NCBI RefSeq assembly: GCF_015057185.1
Contig: NZ_SVEV01000001.1
Coordinates: 239,829 to 303,828, forward strand
Direction of reading: 5' to 3'
Source: Pseudobutyrivibrio sp.
GTDB lineage: Bacteria; Bacillota; Clostridia; Lachnospirales; Lachnospiraceae
DNA: 64,000 nt
The translations under genes were made by a program, and so were the position numbers. Below, in pieces: positions 26,817 through 35,134 of the stretch (its first letter is position 1; each line of letters begins with the position of its first letter). The notes beneath the pieces were generated by a model. That model was not told where the DNA came from. It did not search any database and worked only from the letters and a program-made list of their open reading frames with translations.

Positions 26817-27179
26817 TTATCCGATAACCTTCTTTACAGCTTCAAGAACTCTCTCAGCCTGGAATGGTTTAACGATAAAGTCCTTTGCACCTGACTGGAT
26901 GGCTTCGATAACCATTGCCTGCTGGCCCATAGCAGAACACATGATAACGCATGCATTAGGATCCTTTTCTTTGATAGCCTTTAACGCACCAATACCGTCC
27001 ATTTCAGGCATAGTGATGTCAAGAAGAACAAGGTCTGGAGAAAGCTCTGCATACTTGTCAACAGCGATTTTACCGTTTTCTGCTTCTCCTACTACATTGT
27101 AACCGTTCTTTGTGAGAATATCCTTAATCATCATTCTCATAAAAGCAGCGTCGTCACAAATTAAAATGTTTTTTGCCAT
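26817..27179 (-). CDS. cheY: Chemotaxis response regulator CheY
   Basis: A 120-residue stand-alone receiver domain. Acidic pocket Asp9-Asp10, phospho-acceptor Asp54 (LLDITMPEMDG), conserved Thr/Ser and Lys (DFIVKPF) are in place. It carries the CheA signal to the rotor proteins FliM and FliY, encoded just upstream. AAGGAG precedes the ATG. Confidence 0.96.
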   Translation of the reverse strand: MAKNILICDDAAFMRMMIKDILTKNGYNVVGEAENGKIAVDKYAELSPDLVLLDITMPEMDGIGALKAIKEKDPNACVIMCSAMGQQAMVIEAIQSGAKDFIVKPFQAERVLEAVKKVIG

Positions 27180-27204
27180 GTTTTCATCTCCTTAAATATA
27201 TTGT

Positions 27205-28383
27205 TTATTCTTTGATGATTTCTGTTATACGTACACCAAAAGACTCCTCTATAACTACTACCTCGCCTTTTGCCACATACTTGCCATTTACAAGTACATC
27301 TATTGGTTCACCGGCTATTTTATTTAGCTCGATGATGGTACCTGGAGCAAAATCCAAAATGTCTTGGATTGTTTTGTTTGTACGACCTAATTCTACTGTA
27401 ACTTCCAGTGGTACGTCAAGAATTAAGTCTATGTTTTCCTGTGCGAACTGCGCTGAAAAACCTGGTCCAAATGGCGTAAATTGTGCCGGTTGAACGTTGA
27501 TTTGTGGTGGCGGTGCATACATGTAAGGAGCCATCATTGGCTGTCCTTGCATCATGCTTGGATCCATCTGTGGCATACCAGCTGGTGGTGGTGCCATCTG
27601 TGGAGGCGGTGCAGCTGCAGCTGGTGCTGGTTCTGGTGCTGGTGGTGGTGCTGATTCTGCCACACCATCATCAACAGAAGAATTGTTGTCAGCTTCCATG
27701 TTGTTAAGTACCGCTTCGCACATCTCCTTGGCCAGTGAGATTGGATACAATTGCATCATCTCACTATTGACCAAATCGCCTATTTCCATTTTAAAAGCAA
27801 TTCTAACAAAATTGTCTTTTAAGAATGCATCAATATCACCTGGCTCGATTTGAGTTAGATCTGTAAGGGTTGCCGTAGGTGGTGAAATATCAACCATCTT
27901 GCTAAGCATAGATGATAATGAAGTTGCACTAGCACCCATCATCTGGTTCATAGCTTCTGAAATAGCTGATAGATGCAAGTCTGTAATTTCGCCATCTATA
28001 TTGGTTCCATCACCGCCCATCATAAGATCGGTGATAACCTTTACATCATCTTCTTTTAAAACAAGAATGTTACTACCATCTAAGCCCTTGGTGTAACCGA
28101 TTCTAACAACGACACAGGATTTATCATATCCGGATGCTAAATCATTCCAATTGGTTTCAGTAACTACTGGAGTAGAAATTTCAACCTTTTTGTTAACAAG
28201 AGAGAACAATGTGGTAGCTGCGCTACCCATACTGATATTGGCAACCTCGCCAATAGTATCTATCTCTTGACTAGAAAGCTCTCCGCCAGCGGCACCGCCG
28301 CCACCTCCATCAGAGGGTGCGTCTGGAATGCCTCCGCTAAGTAGTGCATTTATCTCATCCTGTGATAATACACCATCGCCCAT
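27205..28383 (-). CDS. fliY: Flagellar rotor protein FliY (CheC-type phosphatase plus FliN domain)
   Basis: 392 residues. N-terminal CheY-P docking peptide (LSQDEINALLSGG), two CheC active-site helices (GEVANISMGSAATT and SEAMNQMMGASATS), a Pro/Met/Ala-rich linker (about 230-300) and a C-terminal SpoA/FliN domain (DLILDVPLEVTVELGR). It is both a C-ring part and a CheY-P phosphatase, as in Bacillus. Two bases separate it from fliM. Confidence 0.96.
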   Translation of the reverse strand: MGDGVLSQDEINALLSGGIPDAPSDGGGGGAAGGELSSQEIDTIGEVANISMGSAATTLFSLVNKKVEISTPVVTETNWNDLASGYDKSCVVVRIGYTKGLDGSNILVLKEDDVKVITDLMMGGDGTNIDGEITDLHLSAISEAMNQMMGASATSLSSMLSKMVDISPPTATLTDLTQIEPGDIDAFLKDNFVRIAFKMEIGDLVNSEMMQLYPISLAKEMCEAVLNNMEADNNSSVDDGVAESAPPPAPEPAPAAAAPPPQMAPPPAGMPQMDPSMMQGQPMMAPYMYAPPPQINVQPAQFTPFGPGFSAQFAQENIDLILDVPLEVTVELGRTNKTIQDILDFAPGTIIELNKIAGEPIDVLVNGKYVAKGEVVVIEESFGVRITEIIKE

Positions 28384-28384
28384 T

Positions 28385-29365
28385 CTACTGCTCCTCCCTT
28401 ATGATTTGTGTCACTCTAACTGCGTAATCCTTTCCTGAAGCGCCTGGAAGGGCTGAGAACTTCTTAATATCGCCCACAAAAACATCCAGTTCTTCGTCGA
28501 CCTTTGTATTAAGTCGTACTATATCACCAACCTGTAGCTGAGAGAAATCAGCCACGGTAATAGTGCTATTTCCTAAAACCGCTTTTATAGGTATCTTTGC
28601 GTGGTTAATCAACGCTTCTACAGCATCTGAATAGCTCTCGCCGGTTTTCTCCTTTTGACTACTATACCAGAACTTTGTGTTCAATTTGTCCATAACTGGA
28701 TCTAAAGTAATAAAAGGTAGACAAATATTCATAAGTCCCTCAACATCACCTATTTTGATATTAAGGGTAACAATAGCAATCATTTCTGATGGTGAAATAA
28801 TCTGAGCAAATTGAGAGTTTGTTTCAATTCTTTCAAGTCTAGGATGTAAATCTACTACGTTTTCCCAAGGCTCTCTAAGTAAATCAATACAAGATGTCAT
28901 TACTCTCTCAATTATTAAAAGCTCAATTTCAGAGAAATCTCTAACTTTGTCAAGGGGTTCGCCTACGCCGCCTAACATTCTATCAACCATAGCAAAACCC
29001 AGGTTAGAGGCCATTTCTACAATTGTGTTTCCCTCTAGAGGGGCAAAATCAACTATGCCTAAAAGTACAGGATTCGAAAGTGAATTTGAAAACTCCATAT
29101 AGGTAACAGCTTCCGAATTCATTACTTCTACCTGAATGTTTTTTCTTAGGAAAATCGGAAGGTTGGTTGAAAGCAATCTTCCATAATGCTCAAAAATAAT
29201 TTCTAGTGTACGAAGATGCTCCTTTGAGAACTTTGAAGGTCTAGCAAAATCGTAATTCTTTACAGGCCTTTCCTTGGTGTTTTTGATTTCGTCAGCATCC
29301 AACTCACCACTAGTCAAAGCATTAAGCAAATTATCTATTTCGTTTTGAGAAAGGACATCGCCCAA
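28385..29365 (-). CDS. fliM: Flagellar motor switch protein FliM
   Basis: 326 residues. N-terminal LSQNEIDNLL peptide binds CheY-P; the middle CheC-like domain contains GGVGEPLDKVRDFSEIE, and the C-terminus is a SpoA domain (LQVGDIVRLNTKVDEELDVFVG). It starts with TTG (29363-29365) preceded by AAGGTGGTGG. It follows fliL after a 108-base spacer with two hairpins, longer than most gaps in the operon. Confidence 0.97.
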   Translation of the reverse strand: MGDVLSQNEIDNLLNALTSGELDADEIKNTKERPVKNYDFARPSKFSKEHLRTLEIIFEHYGRLLSTNLPIFLRKNIQVEVMNSEAVTYMEFSNSLSNPVLLGIVDFAPLEGNTIVEMASNLGFAMVDRMLGGVGEPLDKVRDFSEIELLIIERVMTSCIDLLREPWENVVDLHPRLERIETNSQFAQIISPSEMIAIVTLNIKIGDVEGLMNICLPFITLDPVMDKLNTKFWYSSQKEKTGESYSDAVEALINHAKIPIKAVLGNSTITVADFSQLQVGDIVRLNTKVDEELDVFVGDIKKFSALPGASGKDYAVRVTQIIREEQ

Positions 29366-29407
29366 GTAAAACCACCACCTTATTTCCCTTTTTTAACAAT
29401 GAAGTTC

Positions 29408-29471
29408 GCCCATTAAAAGATTACTCCGCAATGGGGCTCACAGCATAATTTTTCTTTCAGAAAAAATATGC
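29408..29471 (-). other. Two hairpins in the fliL-fliM spacer
   Basis: Two bases past the fliL stop starts a hairpin with 13-base arms (29443-29455, 29459-29471; one mismatch) and a three-base loop reading GAA on the minus strand. A second, GCCCATT/AATGGGGC with one bulge, spans 29408-29437. No U-run follows, so they are more likely stability or attenuation elements than terminators. Confidence 0.6.
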
Positions 29472-29473
29472 AT

Positions 29474-30001
29474 TTATTGATATGTTGCACTAGAGAAGTT
29501 AACTCTAACAACAAAGGATGATTGGAATAAAGTCTGTAATGCTTCCAAAATATCTTCCTTTACACTCTCTTCATCATTTCGCATATCTTCGATAGTGTGT
29601 TTAGCAACCTCTGTTTTAATAGTATCGCTTATTACGTTATCGTATGTATCAAGGTTACCTGCGCCATCACCAAATTTAGCAAAATCTTCATTTGTGCTAT
29701 CTAGAGATAACGAAACTCCAAGAACCGCATAATGCAAGTTGCCATCGCCACTATCTGCTAAGTTTATTGTCATGGTCTCACCAGCATTTACTGCATAGTC
29801 AACCATATTTTCAACCTTAATTGCTAATGAACCAGCCGTATCTCCCGCCCGTAAATCCAAATCAATTGCCGAGCATACTTTTGTAATTAATTCGTTTGCC
29901 TTTTGTGTTTCAGGTACGATAGAAATTGTAAGAATCGCTGTAAGAACAAGATTTACCACAACTAGTGCTAGTATTACGACTGTAATCAAATTCTTTTTCA
30001 T
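29474..30001 (-). CDS. fliL: Flagellar basal-body-associated protein FliL
   Basis: 175 residues. One N-terminal membrane segment (about 7-28) and a periplasm-side domain of the stomatin-like FliL fold. C-terminal VKEDILEALQTLFQSSFVVRVNFSS is similar to the family end. FliL sits around the stator and affects motor torque. It lies 13 bases after motB, the usual place. Sequence is divergent, so the call leans on context. Confidence 0.82.
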   Translation of the reverse strand: MKKNLITVVILALVVVNLVLTAILTISIVPETQKANELITKVCSAIDLDLRAGDTAGSLAIKVENMVDYAVNAGETMTINLADSGDGNLHYAVLGVSLSLDSTNEDFAKFGDGAGNLDTYDNVISDTIKTEVAKHTIEDMRNDEESVKEDILEALQTLFQSSFVVRVNFSSATYQ

Positions 30002-30014
30002 AAGGCAATCCTTT

Positions 30015-30914
30015 CTACTCTGTTAAATCAGATGAATACTTGTTGTAAACCTTAATCTCAACCCTACGATTACGGGCTCTTCCCTCTGCAGTACTATTAT
30101 CTGCTATTGGGACGTACTCACCTCTACCAGCCGATTTAATATATGCTGGATTTAAATTGGTGACTTCTCTAATTCTATCTGCCACGTATAGTGCTCTATA
30201 CATAGACAAAACATCGTTGTTTTCATATGTGCCAGATGACATTGGAACATTGTCTGTATGTCCCTCAATCTCAATTATGTTTTCGTTGTACTCCTCAAGA
30301 ACCTTTGCTAAATTATCAACAATTCCAAGAGCTTCATCTGTAAGTACTGCTTTTCCTGAATCAAAAAGCAAAGCTCCGTTAATTGTGATCATTACATACT
30401 CTGCGTTAAAATCTACTTCGACCTGATCCTGGAGTCCGTACTCCAAAAGCTTCTGTTCGATTTGTTCTGCAATTGTTTCGCTTTCAGAAGCGCCAGCCTC
30501 CTCCAAGGCCTCAACCGCTTCTTCTACAGAAATATCACTAGAGCTGGTTTGTTGCTCCGTAGATGCTCCATCCTGAGAAAGATCTCCCTCGCTTTCACTA
30601 TCGCTAGAACCTTCTTTTTCATATTGCTCATCATCGCCATCGTGAACGCTATTAAAATAATCATCAAACATTTCAAGCTGACTGATTCCGGATGAAATCA
30701 TCTGACCTTCACCAATTGAAGATCCGCCTGAAGAAAAAATACTAAAACTAGACTGAATACTAGCTATAACTTCTTGAAACTTTTCTGTATCCGTACTACT
30801 CATTGAGAAAAGCAAAACGAAGAAGCAAAGTAGCAAGTTCATCAAGTCGGAGAAAGTGGCCATCCAGGCAGGAGACCCAGCAGGAGCTTCTTCTTGCTTT
30901 TGCTTCTTTGCCAT
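30015..30914 (-). CDS. motB: Flagellar stator protein MotB
   Basis: 299 residues. A single membrane segment with the proton-carrying aspartate in ATFSDLMNLLLCFF, a Ser/Glu/Asp-rich linker of about 70 residues, then an OmpA-type peptidoglycan-binding domain (IEGHTDNVPM, GRARNRRVEIKV). Its ATG overlaps the motA stop as TAATG. The linker is long and low in complexity. Confidence 0.96.
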   Translation of the reverse strand: MAKKQKQEEAPAGSPAWMATFSDLMNLLLCFFVLLFSMSSTDTEKFQEVIASIQSSFSIFSSGGSSIGEGQMISSGISQLEMFDDYFNSVHDGDDEQYEKEGSSDSESEGDLSQDGASTEQQTSSSDISVEEAVEALEEAGASESETIAEQIEQKLLEYGLQDQVEVDFNAEYVMITINGALLFDSGKAVLTDEALGIVDNLAKVLEEYNENIIEIEGHTDNVPMSSGTYENNDVLSMYRALYVADRIREVTNLNPAYIKSAGRGEYVPIADNSTAEGRARNRRVEIKVYNKYSSDLTE

Positions 30915-31711
30915 TAGCCTTCACCTCCTCCGCTATCTCCACCGATGCCTTCTCTAGCTGATGGTGGAAGGAATGATTTAAGCTTTTCTTCTATAACACG
31001 TGGGTTTTCGCCTGCTTGAATTGAAAGCAAGCCCTCCACAGTAATACTCTTCATCATGATTTCTAGGTTGTTATTAACACCTAACTTGGTACCGATAGGA
31101 CCAGTAAGCCAGTTAGCAATCAAAGAGCCGTAAAGAGTGGTCAGTAAAGCAACCGCCATGTTAGGTCCGATTGTAGATGCATCCTCCAAGTTTTGAAGCA
31201 TGTTTACAAGTCCAACCAATGTTCCAATCATTCCCCAGGCAGGTCCCATTTCACCCCATTTAGACCAGAAGTTAACAACAACTTTATGTCTATCCTCGAG
31301 ACAGCTCATGTCTGTTTCAAGAATGGCTCTAACAAGTTCTGGATCAGTACCATCAACTACTAAGTTAATTCCTTTTTTTAGGAATTCATCTTCTATACTA
31401 TGTGCAGCTTCTTCAAGGGCAAGAATACCTTCTTTTCGAGAGATATTGGCAAGATTAATGATGTTACCAATAGTATCAGCCGCATTTCCGATAGCAGGTT
31501 CTTTCAATGCAATGCCAAAGCCTTTAAGTCCTCGAGTAAAGTCAGGCATTTTATTACATGCTATACATGAAGACAAAGAACCGCCAATGGTGATAATAAC
31601 TGATGGAACATCTATGAAGTTTGCCATTGCGGCTACACCACCTGATGAAACGATACCGAAAACTACCATTACAACACCAAGTAATAAACCGATTAGAGAC
31701 CCTATATCCAA
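30914..31711 (-). CDS. motA: Flagellar stator protein MotA
   Basis: 265 residues with four membrane segments and the conserved loop GMIGTLVGLVNMLQNLED. MotA and MotB form the ion-driven stator. It starts with TTG (31709-31711) and only a moderate ribosome site (GGTGGTGAG). A good promoter lies 65-95 bases upstream. Normally flbD would precede it, but no such gene is visible. Confidence 0.95.
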   Translation of the reverse strand: MDIGSLIGLLLGVVMVVFGIVSSGGVAAMANFIDVPSVIITIGGSLSSCIACNKMPDFTRGLKGFGIALKEPAIGNAADTIGNIINLANISRKEGILALEEAAHSIEDEFLKKGINLVVDGTDPELVRAILETDMSCLEDRHKVVVNFWSKWGEMGPAWGMIGTLVGLVNMLQNLEDASTIGPNMAVALLTTLYGSLIANWLTGPIGTKLGVNNNLEIMMKSITVEGLLSIQAGENPRVIEEKLKSFLPPSAREGIGGDSGGGEG

Positions 31712-31775
31712 AGTACTCTCACCACCCTTTTATCGAGTTATTGTATAGAAATACACGGTAAATACTTTTGTGATT

Positions 31776-31804
31776 ATTTTACTAGATTTACCAATTATTG
31801 TCTA
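31776..31804 (-). promoter_or_regulatory. Candidate promoter for motA and downstream genes
   Basis: On the minus strand TAGACA (31799-31804) and TAAAAT (31776-31781) are 17 bases apart, in an A/T-rich spacer. It would supply stator, rotor and chemotaxis genes separately from the main fla/che promoter. It looks like a housekeeping sigma site; I see no sigma-28 match. Confidence 0.65.
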
Positions 31805-31909
31805 CTTTATTCAGTAAAATCATCCCATATTATTGTGTTTTTTTCATGTCCTACCCACTATATATAGAATTTTCACAAAATTTTTAGAATTTTACCAAAA
31901 ATTAAGTAA

Positions 31910-32104
31910 AAAGTGGCCCTGTAATCTTACATGCTCCCGTAGGGCACCCTCCATGCCTTCGCATGGGAACCCTTTTTCTGTAAGCTTCGCTTACTAGAGC
32001 GATGTTTTCAAAGAAAACATCACACTTTTCCCTCCGGCGTAGGTCCTTCCCATGCTTGACATGGTATCCCCTACTCGCGCTTGCCTAGACTACTTGGCCA
32101 CTTT
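31910..32104 (-). other. Multi-hairpin island between flgE and motA
   Basis: This gene-free stretch of 432 bases (31712-32143) holds, besides the motA promoter, a nested structure. Outer arms AAAGTGGCC (31910-31918) and GGCCACTTT (32096-32104) enclose CCATGC/GCATGG (31951-31966), GTAAGC/GCTTAC (31980-31994, GAA loop on the minus strand), GATGTTTTC/GAAAACATC (32001-32021, triloop), and GTAGG/CCTAC (32039-32074) around CCATG/CATGG (32050-32064). A T-rich stretch follows the outer 3' arm on the minus strand. No coding frame of 60 residues fits it. It could be a structured RNA, a terminator-like element or a palindromic mobile repeat. Confidence 0.65.
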
Positions 32105-32143
32105 AAATCATTTATTTAATTTTCTATGTATCAACTCCACTCA

Positions 32144-33793
32144 CTAACGTTTCAGATTGATAAGCTCCTCAAGCATAGTATCTGAAACTGTAATAATACG
32201 TGAATTAGCCTGGAAACCACGCTGCGTAGTAATCATATCAGTAAACTCGCTTGACAAATCAACGTTTGCCATTTCAAGCTGTCCAGTATTCATAGAAGAT
32301 CCATCAGCTGAAATCTCGATTCCTATTCCATCAAATTCACCTGAGTTAAGTGTTGTCTTGTAGCAGTTATCACCCATTTCCTCAAGACCTGAAGCATTTG
32401 CAAACTGTGCAACTGCAATCTGACCTAAGAGAACGGTATTACCATTGCTATAAGAACCATATATCTTACCATTACCATTAACAGAAAGACCTGTCATTGT
32501 ACCTAACTTTTTACCTTCGCCCTTCATTGAAGAACCATCAGGAATACCTCTATTCGCAACTGCAGTTGATGTTCCACCGTTATCGTAATTTAATAACTGT
32601 GAAAAATCGATTGTAATATTAGAAATAGCTGCTTTCTCATCACTAGGTCCCAATAGAGAAGAATTCATTGTAAGCTGTGTCTGGCCTGGTGTTCCAGCAT
32701 AAGTCAATGTACCTTCTTGTGTATCAAATTTAAGAGCATATGATGTTGTTGTAATGGCAAGCTTTGAATTATCTGTGCCTGCAGCAACAGCATTTACAGG
32801 AGTACTACTTTGGTATCCGCAAACGGCTGCTAGTGTAAGAACTGTTGAATTCGCATCATTACCTACGAATACATTGTTATAAGTCACACCTGAAGCATCT
32901 GTATATGTCTCGTTGTAGGTATAATCAGTTGTTCCATCTGTAATTATTAATGAAGTACCTGTTCCTTGATTGCTAACTGTGTAGCCATCTGCCAAGGAAT
33001 AGTCCTTTGCTGTCTGTGTACCAAAGATATCAGAATAGTTTCCGCCACCGCTTATGTATTTAGCCAAAATATCCTGATTATTTGAATCTGTAATACTTGT
33101 AAGCTCTACAGTATATTTCCCATCAGTACCATCCTCTAGCTTAATAGCAAACTTTGCTGTATATGAATAACCTAAGCTATCATAGAAAGTGAAAGAACGA
33201 ACATAACCGTTAGTAGAATTAAACTGGCTATCATTCTTATCAATTACACCACTAAAATTAGCCATTGTTGTTGCTTCTGGTGCACTTGTAAGATTCTCAG
33301 TCTTCATAATTCTAAGAGCTGAAACTGTATCCTTAAGTATATTAGCTGGGTCGTTAGGGTCAACCTGCCATCCCATTACAAGATAACCTGTTGTAGTCAT
33401 TGCAAGGTTACCATTACCATCAATGTAGAATGAACCAGCTCTTGTAAATACGTTTTCAGAGCCATTGCTGACTATAAAGAAATTTGTTGAATTTGCATCT
33501 GTAAGTCTGATATCTAGCGCGTCACCTGTAGACTGTGCAGCACCAGCTGATGTAATAGATACCTTTGTTGCACCATTTGTTACACCAAGACCAATTTGCT
33601 TAGCATTAGTACCACCACGATTTTCTGTGGCAGATGAAGCCTGCTGAGTGGTCTGATACATGATATCAGAAAAAGTGGTTGCCGATGATTTAAACGCAAC
33701 AGTGTTAACGTTTGCAATGTTATTACCAATAACATCCATCTTTGTCTGGTGAGTTTTTAGACCTGCCACACCAGAGAAAAGTGATCTCATCAT
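32144..33793 (-). CDS. flgE: Flagellar hook protein FlgE
   Basis: 549 residues. N-terminal export and assembly region LFSGVAGLKTHQTKMDVIGN followed by NIANVNTVAFKSS, and C-terminal SEFTDMITTQRGFQANSR and ITVSDTMLEELINLKR, the rod/hook family ends. The large central part is hook-surface domain, variable and rich in Thr, Ser and Gly. I start it at the first of two ATGs (33793), nine bases after AGGAGG; the frame extends 23 codons further upstream but through a hairpin. Confidence 0.97.
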   Translation of the reverse strand: MMRSLFSGVAGLKTHQTKMDVIGNNIANVNTVAFKSSATTFSDIMYQTTQQASSATENRGGTNAKQIGLGVTNGATKVSITSAGAAQSTGDALDIRLTDANSTNFFIVSNGSENVFTRAGSFYIDGNGNLAMTTTGYLVMGWQVDPNDPANILKDTVSALRIMKTENLTSAPEATTMANFSGVIDKNDSQFNSTNGYVRSFTFYDSLGYSYTAKFAIKLEDGTDGKYTVELTSITDSNNQDILAKYISGGGNYSDIFGTQTAKDYSLADGYTVSNQGTGTSLIITDGTTDYTYNETYTDASGVTYNNVFVGNDANSTVLTLAAVCGYQSSTPVNAVAAGTDNSKLAITTTSYALKFDTQEGTLTYAGTPGQTQLTMNSSLLGPSDEKAAISNITIDFSQLLNYDNGGTSTAVANRGIPDGSSMKGEGKKLGTMTGLSVNGNGKIYGSYSNGNTVLLGQIAVAQFANASGLEEMGDNCYKTTLNSGEFDGIGIEISADGSSMNTGQLEMANVDLSSEFTDMITTQRGFQANSRIITVSDTMLEELINLKR

Positions 33794-33802
33794 AATGAAT
33801 GA

Positions 33803-33828
33803 CCTCCTCAATAAAATGACAATTGAGG
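33803..33828 (-). promoter_or_regulatory. Hairpin overlapping the flgE ribosome-binding site
   Basis: Arms CCTCAAT and ATTGAGG (33806-33812 and 33822-33828 on the plus strand) form a 7-base stem. Its 3' arm on the mRNA includes the first three bases of AGGAGG (33803-33808). Folding would hide half the ribosome site, a possible brake on hook protein synthesis. Confidence 0.5.
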
Positions 33829-33881
33829 TGGCTGTTTTGTCACATCTGTCAGTCAGTGACATTAGCTTCCATAAGGTCCAG

Positions 33882-34283
33882 CTAAACTATAACAGCACCG
33901 TCAATATTTGTAAAAATGTTTTCATCTGATTCAGTTTGATCCATAGCCGTAACTACAGTTTGGTTAGGAACGTTAACTATAAACGCCAATGTATCAACTA
34001 ACACAAGAGAATCAGTAATTCCTTTAGCCGAAGCTTTTTGTACACCTTCTGATAATCTTTGAGACTGCTCTTCTGTCAGTTCAATATTTCTATCATCAAG
34101 TCTTTGTGTTGCATGCTTTGAAAACTTAAGCTCAGAAGTTGCCTGAAGCTTTTGCTTAAATATATCTTCAAAAGATGCTCCATTAAGTGTACCAAGTGGC
34201 TTTGACTCAGCCGCTGGATTTAGATAGGTCCCAGCTACCCTTTCGATGGAGGTGAAATTTGGATTAATATTTAAATTGCTCAT
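33882..34283 (-). CDS. Flagellar operon protein, TIGR02530 type
   Basis: 133 residues. The middle part (SELKFSKHATQRLDDRNIELTEEQ) matches the small flagellar-operon family TIGR02530, which occurs between flgD and flgE in Firmicutes. Its function is not known; the position suggests a hook-assembly accessory. GGAGG before the ATG, nine bases before flgD's stop on the other side. Confidence 0.88.
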   Translation of the reverse strand: MSNLNINPNFTSIERVAGTYLNPAAESKPLGTLNGASFEDIFKQKLQATSELKFSKHATQRLDDRNIELTEEQSQRLSEGVQKASAKGITDSLVLVDTLAFIVNVPNQTVVTAMDQTESDENIFTNIDGAVIV

Positions 34284-34292
34284 ATTACCCTC

Positions 34293-35117
34293 CTACTGGC
34301 CATCGTCCTCTACTGCCTCAGCTGCTGCCTCTTCAGTTTCTTCTGATTCATCTGAGCTTTCTGTAGTCTCTGTACTAGCTTCAGTTGAATCTGTAGCTGC
34401 TGCTCCTGAGTTTTCTGTAGTAGCAGAAGATGCGGCTTTTTGTTCCGTATCTGCCTCCTCTTTGGCCTTTTCTAAATCTCCCATTTTGCTAACCAGCTTT
34501 TTAAGATAATCTTCATAAGCTGTATTTACGAAGCTTCTACTGTAGTCATCCATAGAATTGTATAAGTCAACTGCATATTTGACTTTATCCAAATCTCCCA
34601 ATGAAAGCTGTTCAATATCTGGAAGCTTTTCAAGTGTTGTAATGAATGTGTCAGCAATAGAAACTGCATTGTAGTAACTCTCATTAACTACTGAAGTAAT
34701 TTTGTCTATCTCATATTCTTTGTTGTTTACTGATGCCCAAATCTGTCCGTCATCATCTGTTCTAACATAATCTACACGGCCATGAATTTCTTGATTCTCA
34801 TCTGTAAGTGCTACGAATTTACCTACAAGTGAATTGGCCTGCATATCTGCCATGTCATCTTGAACGGCTTGTATTGCCTGTATCTGTGTGAATGATGCAA
34901 GCTGTGCTACATATTGACTATTATCAGTTGGTTCCATTGGATCCTGATGCTGCATTTCTGCCACCAAGAGCTTTAAAAACATTTCCTGACTGTAGCCATT
35001 ATCCTTTTTAGCTTCCGTTTTCGATGTACTGACATTATTGTTAGCTTTTGTTAACTCGTTAGAGGCATCCGTTTTTGTATAAACGCCGTTAACAACACTA
35101 CCAATTAAATTATCCAT
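34293..35117 (-). CDS. flgD: Flagellar hook-capping protein FlgD
   Basis: 274 residues. Core motif MFLKLLVAEMQHQDPMEPTD and YVAQLASFTQIQA near residue 60 identify the hook scaffold that caps the growing hook. A Tudor/Fn3-like middle (VGKFVALTDENQEIHGRVD) is seen. The final 50 residues are low-complexity Ala/Ser/Thr/Glu and not typical. The ATG at 35117 has GGAGG six bases upstream; the preceding codon is TTG. Confidence 0.93.
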   Translation of the reverse strand: MDNLIGSVVNGVYTKTDASNELTKANNNVSTSKTEAKKDNGYSQEMFLKLLVAEMQHQDPMEPTDNSQYVAQLASFTQIQAIQAVQDDMADMQANSLVGKFVALTDENQEIHGRVDYVRTDDDGQIWASVNNKEYEIDKITSVVNESYYNAVSIADTFITTLEKLPDIEQLSLGDLDKVKYAVDLYNSMDDYSRSFVNTAYEDYLKKLVSKMGDLEKAKEEADTEQKAASSATTENSGAAATDSTEASTETTESSDESEETEEAAAEAVEDDGQ

Positions 35118-35134
35118 CAAAATCCTCCTTTGAT

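Noticed and set aside
31910..32104. Insertion sequence remnant
   Set aside because: No transposase fragment, no target duplication; the outer arms are only 9 bases, so a mobile origin cannot be concluded.
33794..33862. Longer FlgE N-terminus (23 extra residues)
   Set aside because: Rod/hook proteins begin right at LFSGVAG; the extension covers the hairpin and ribosome site.
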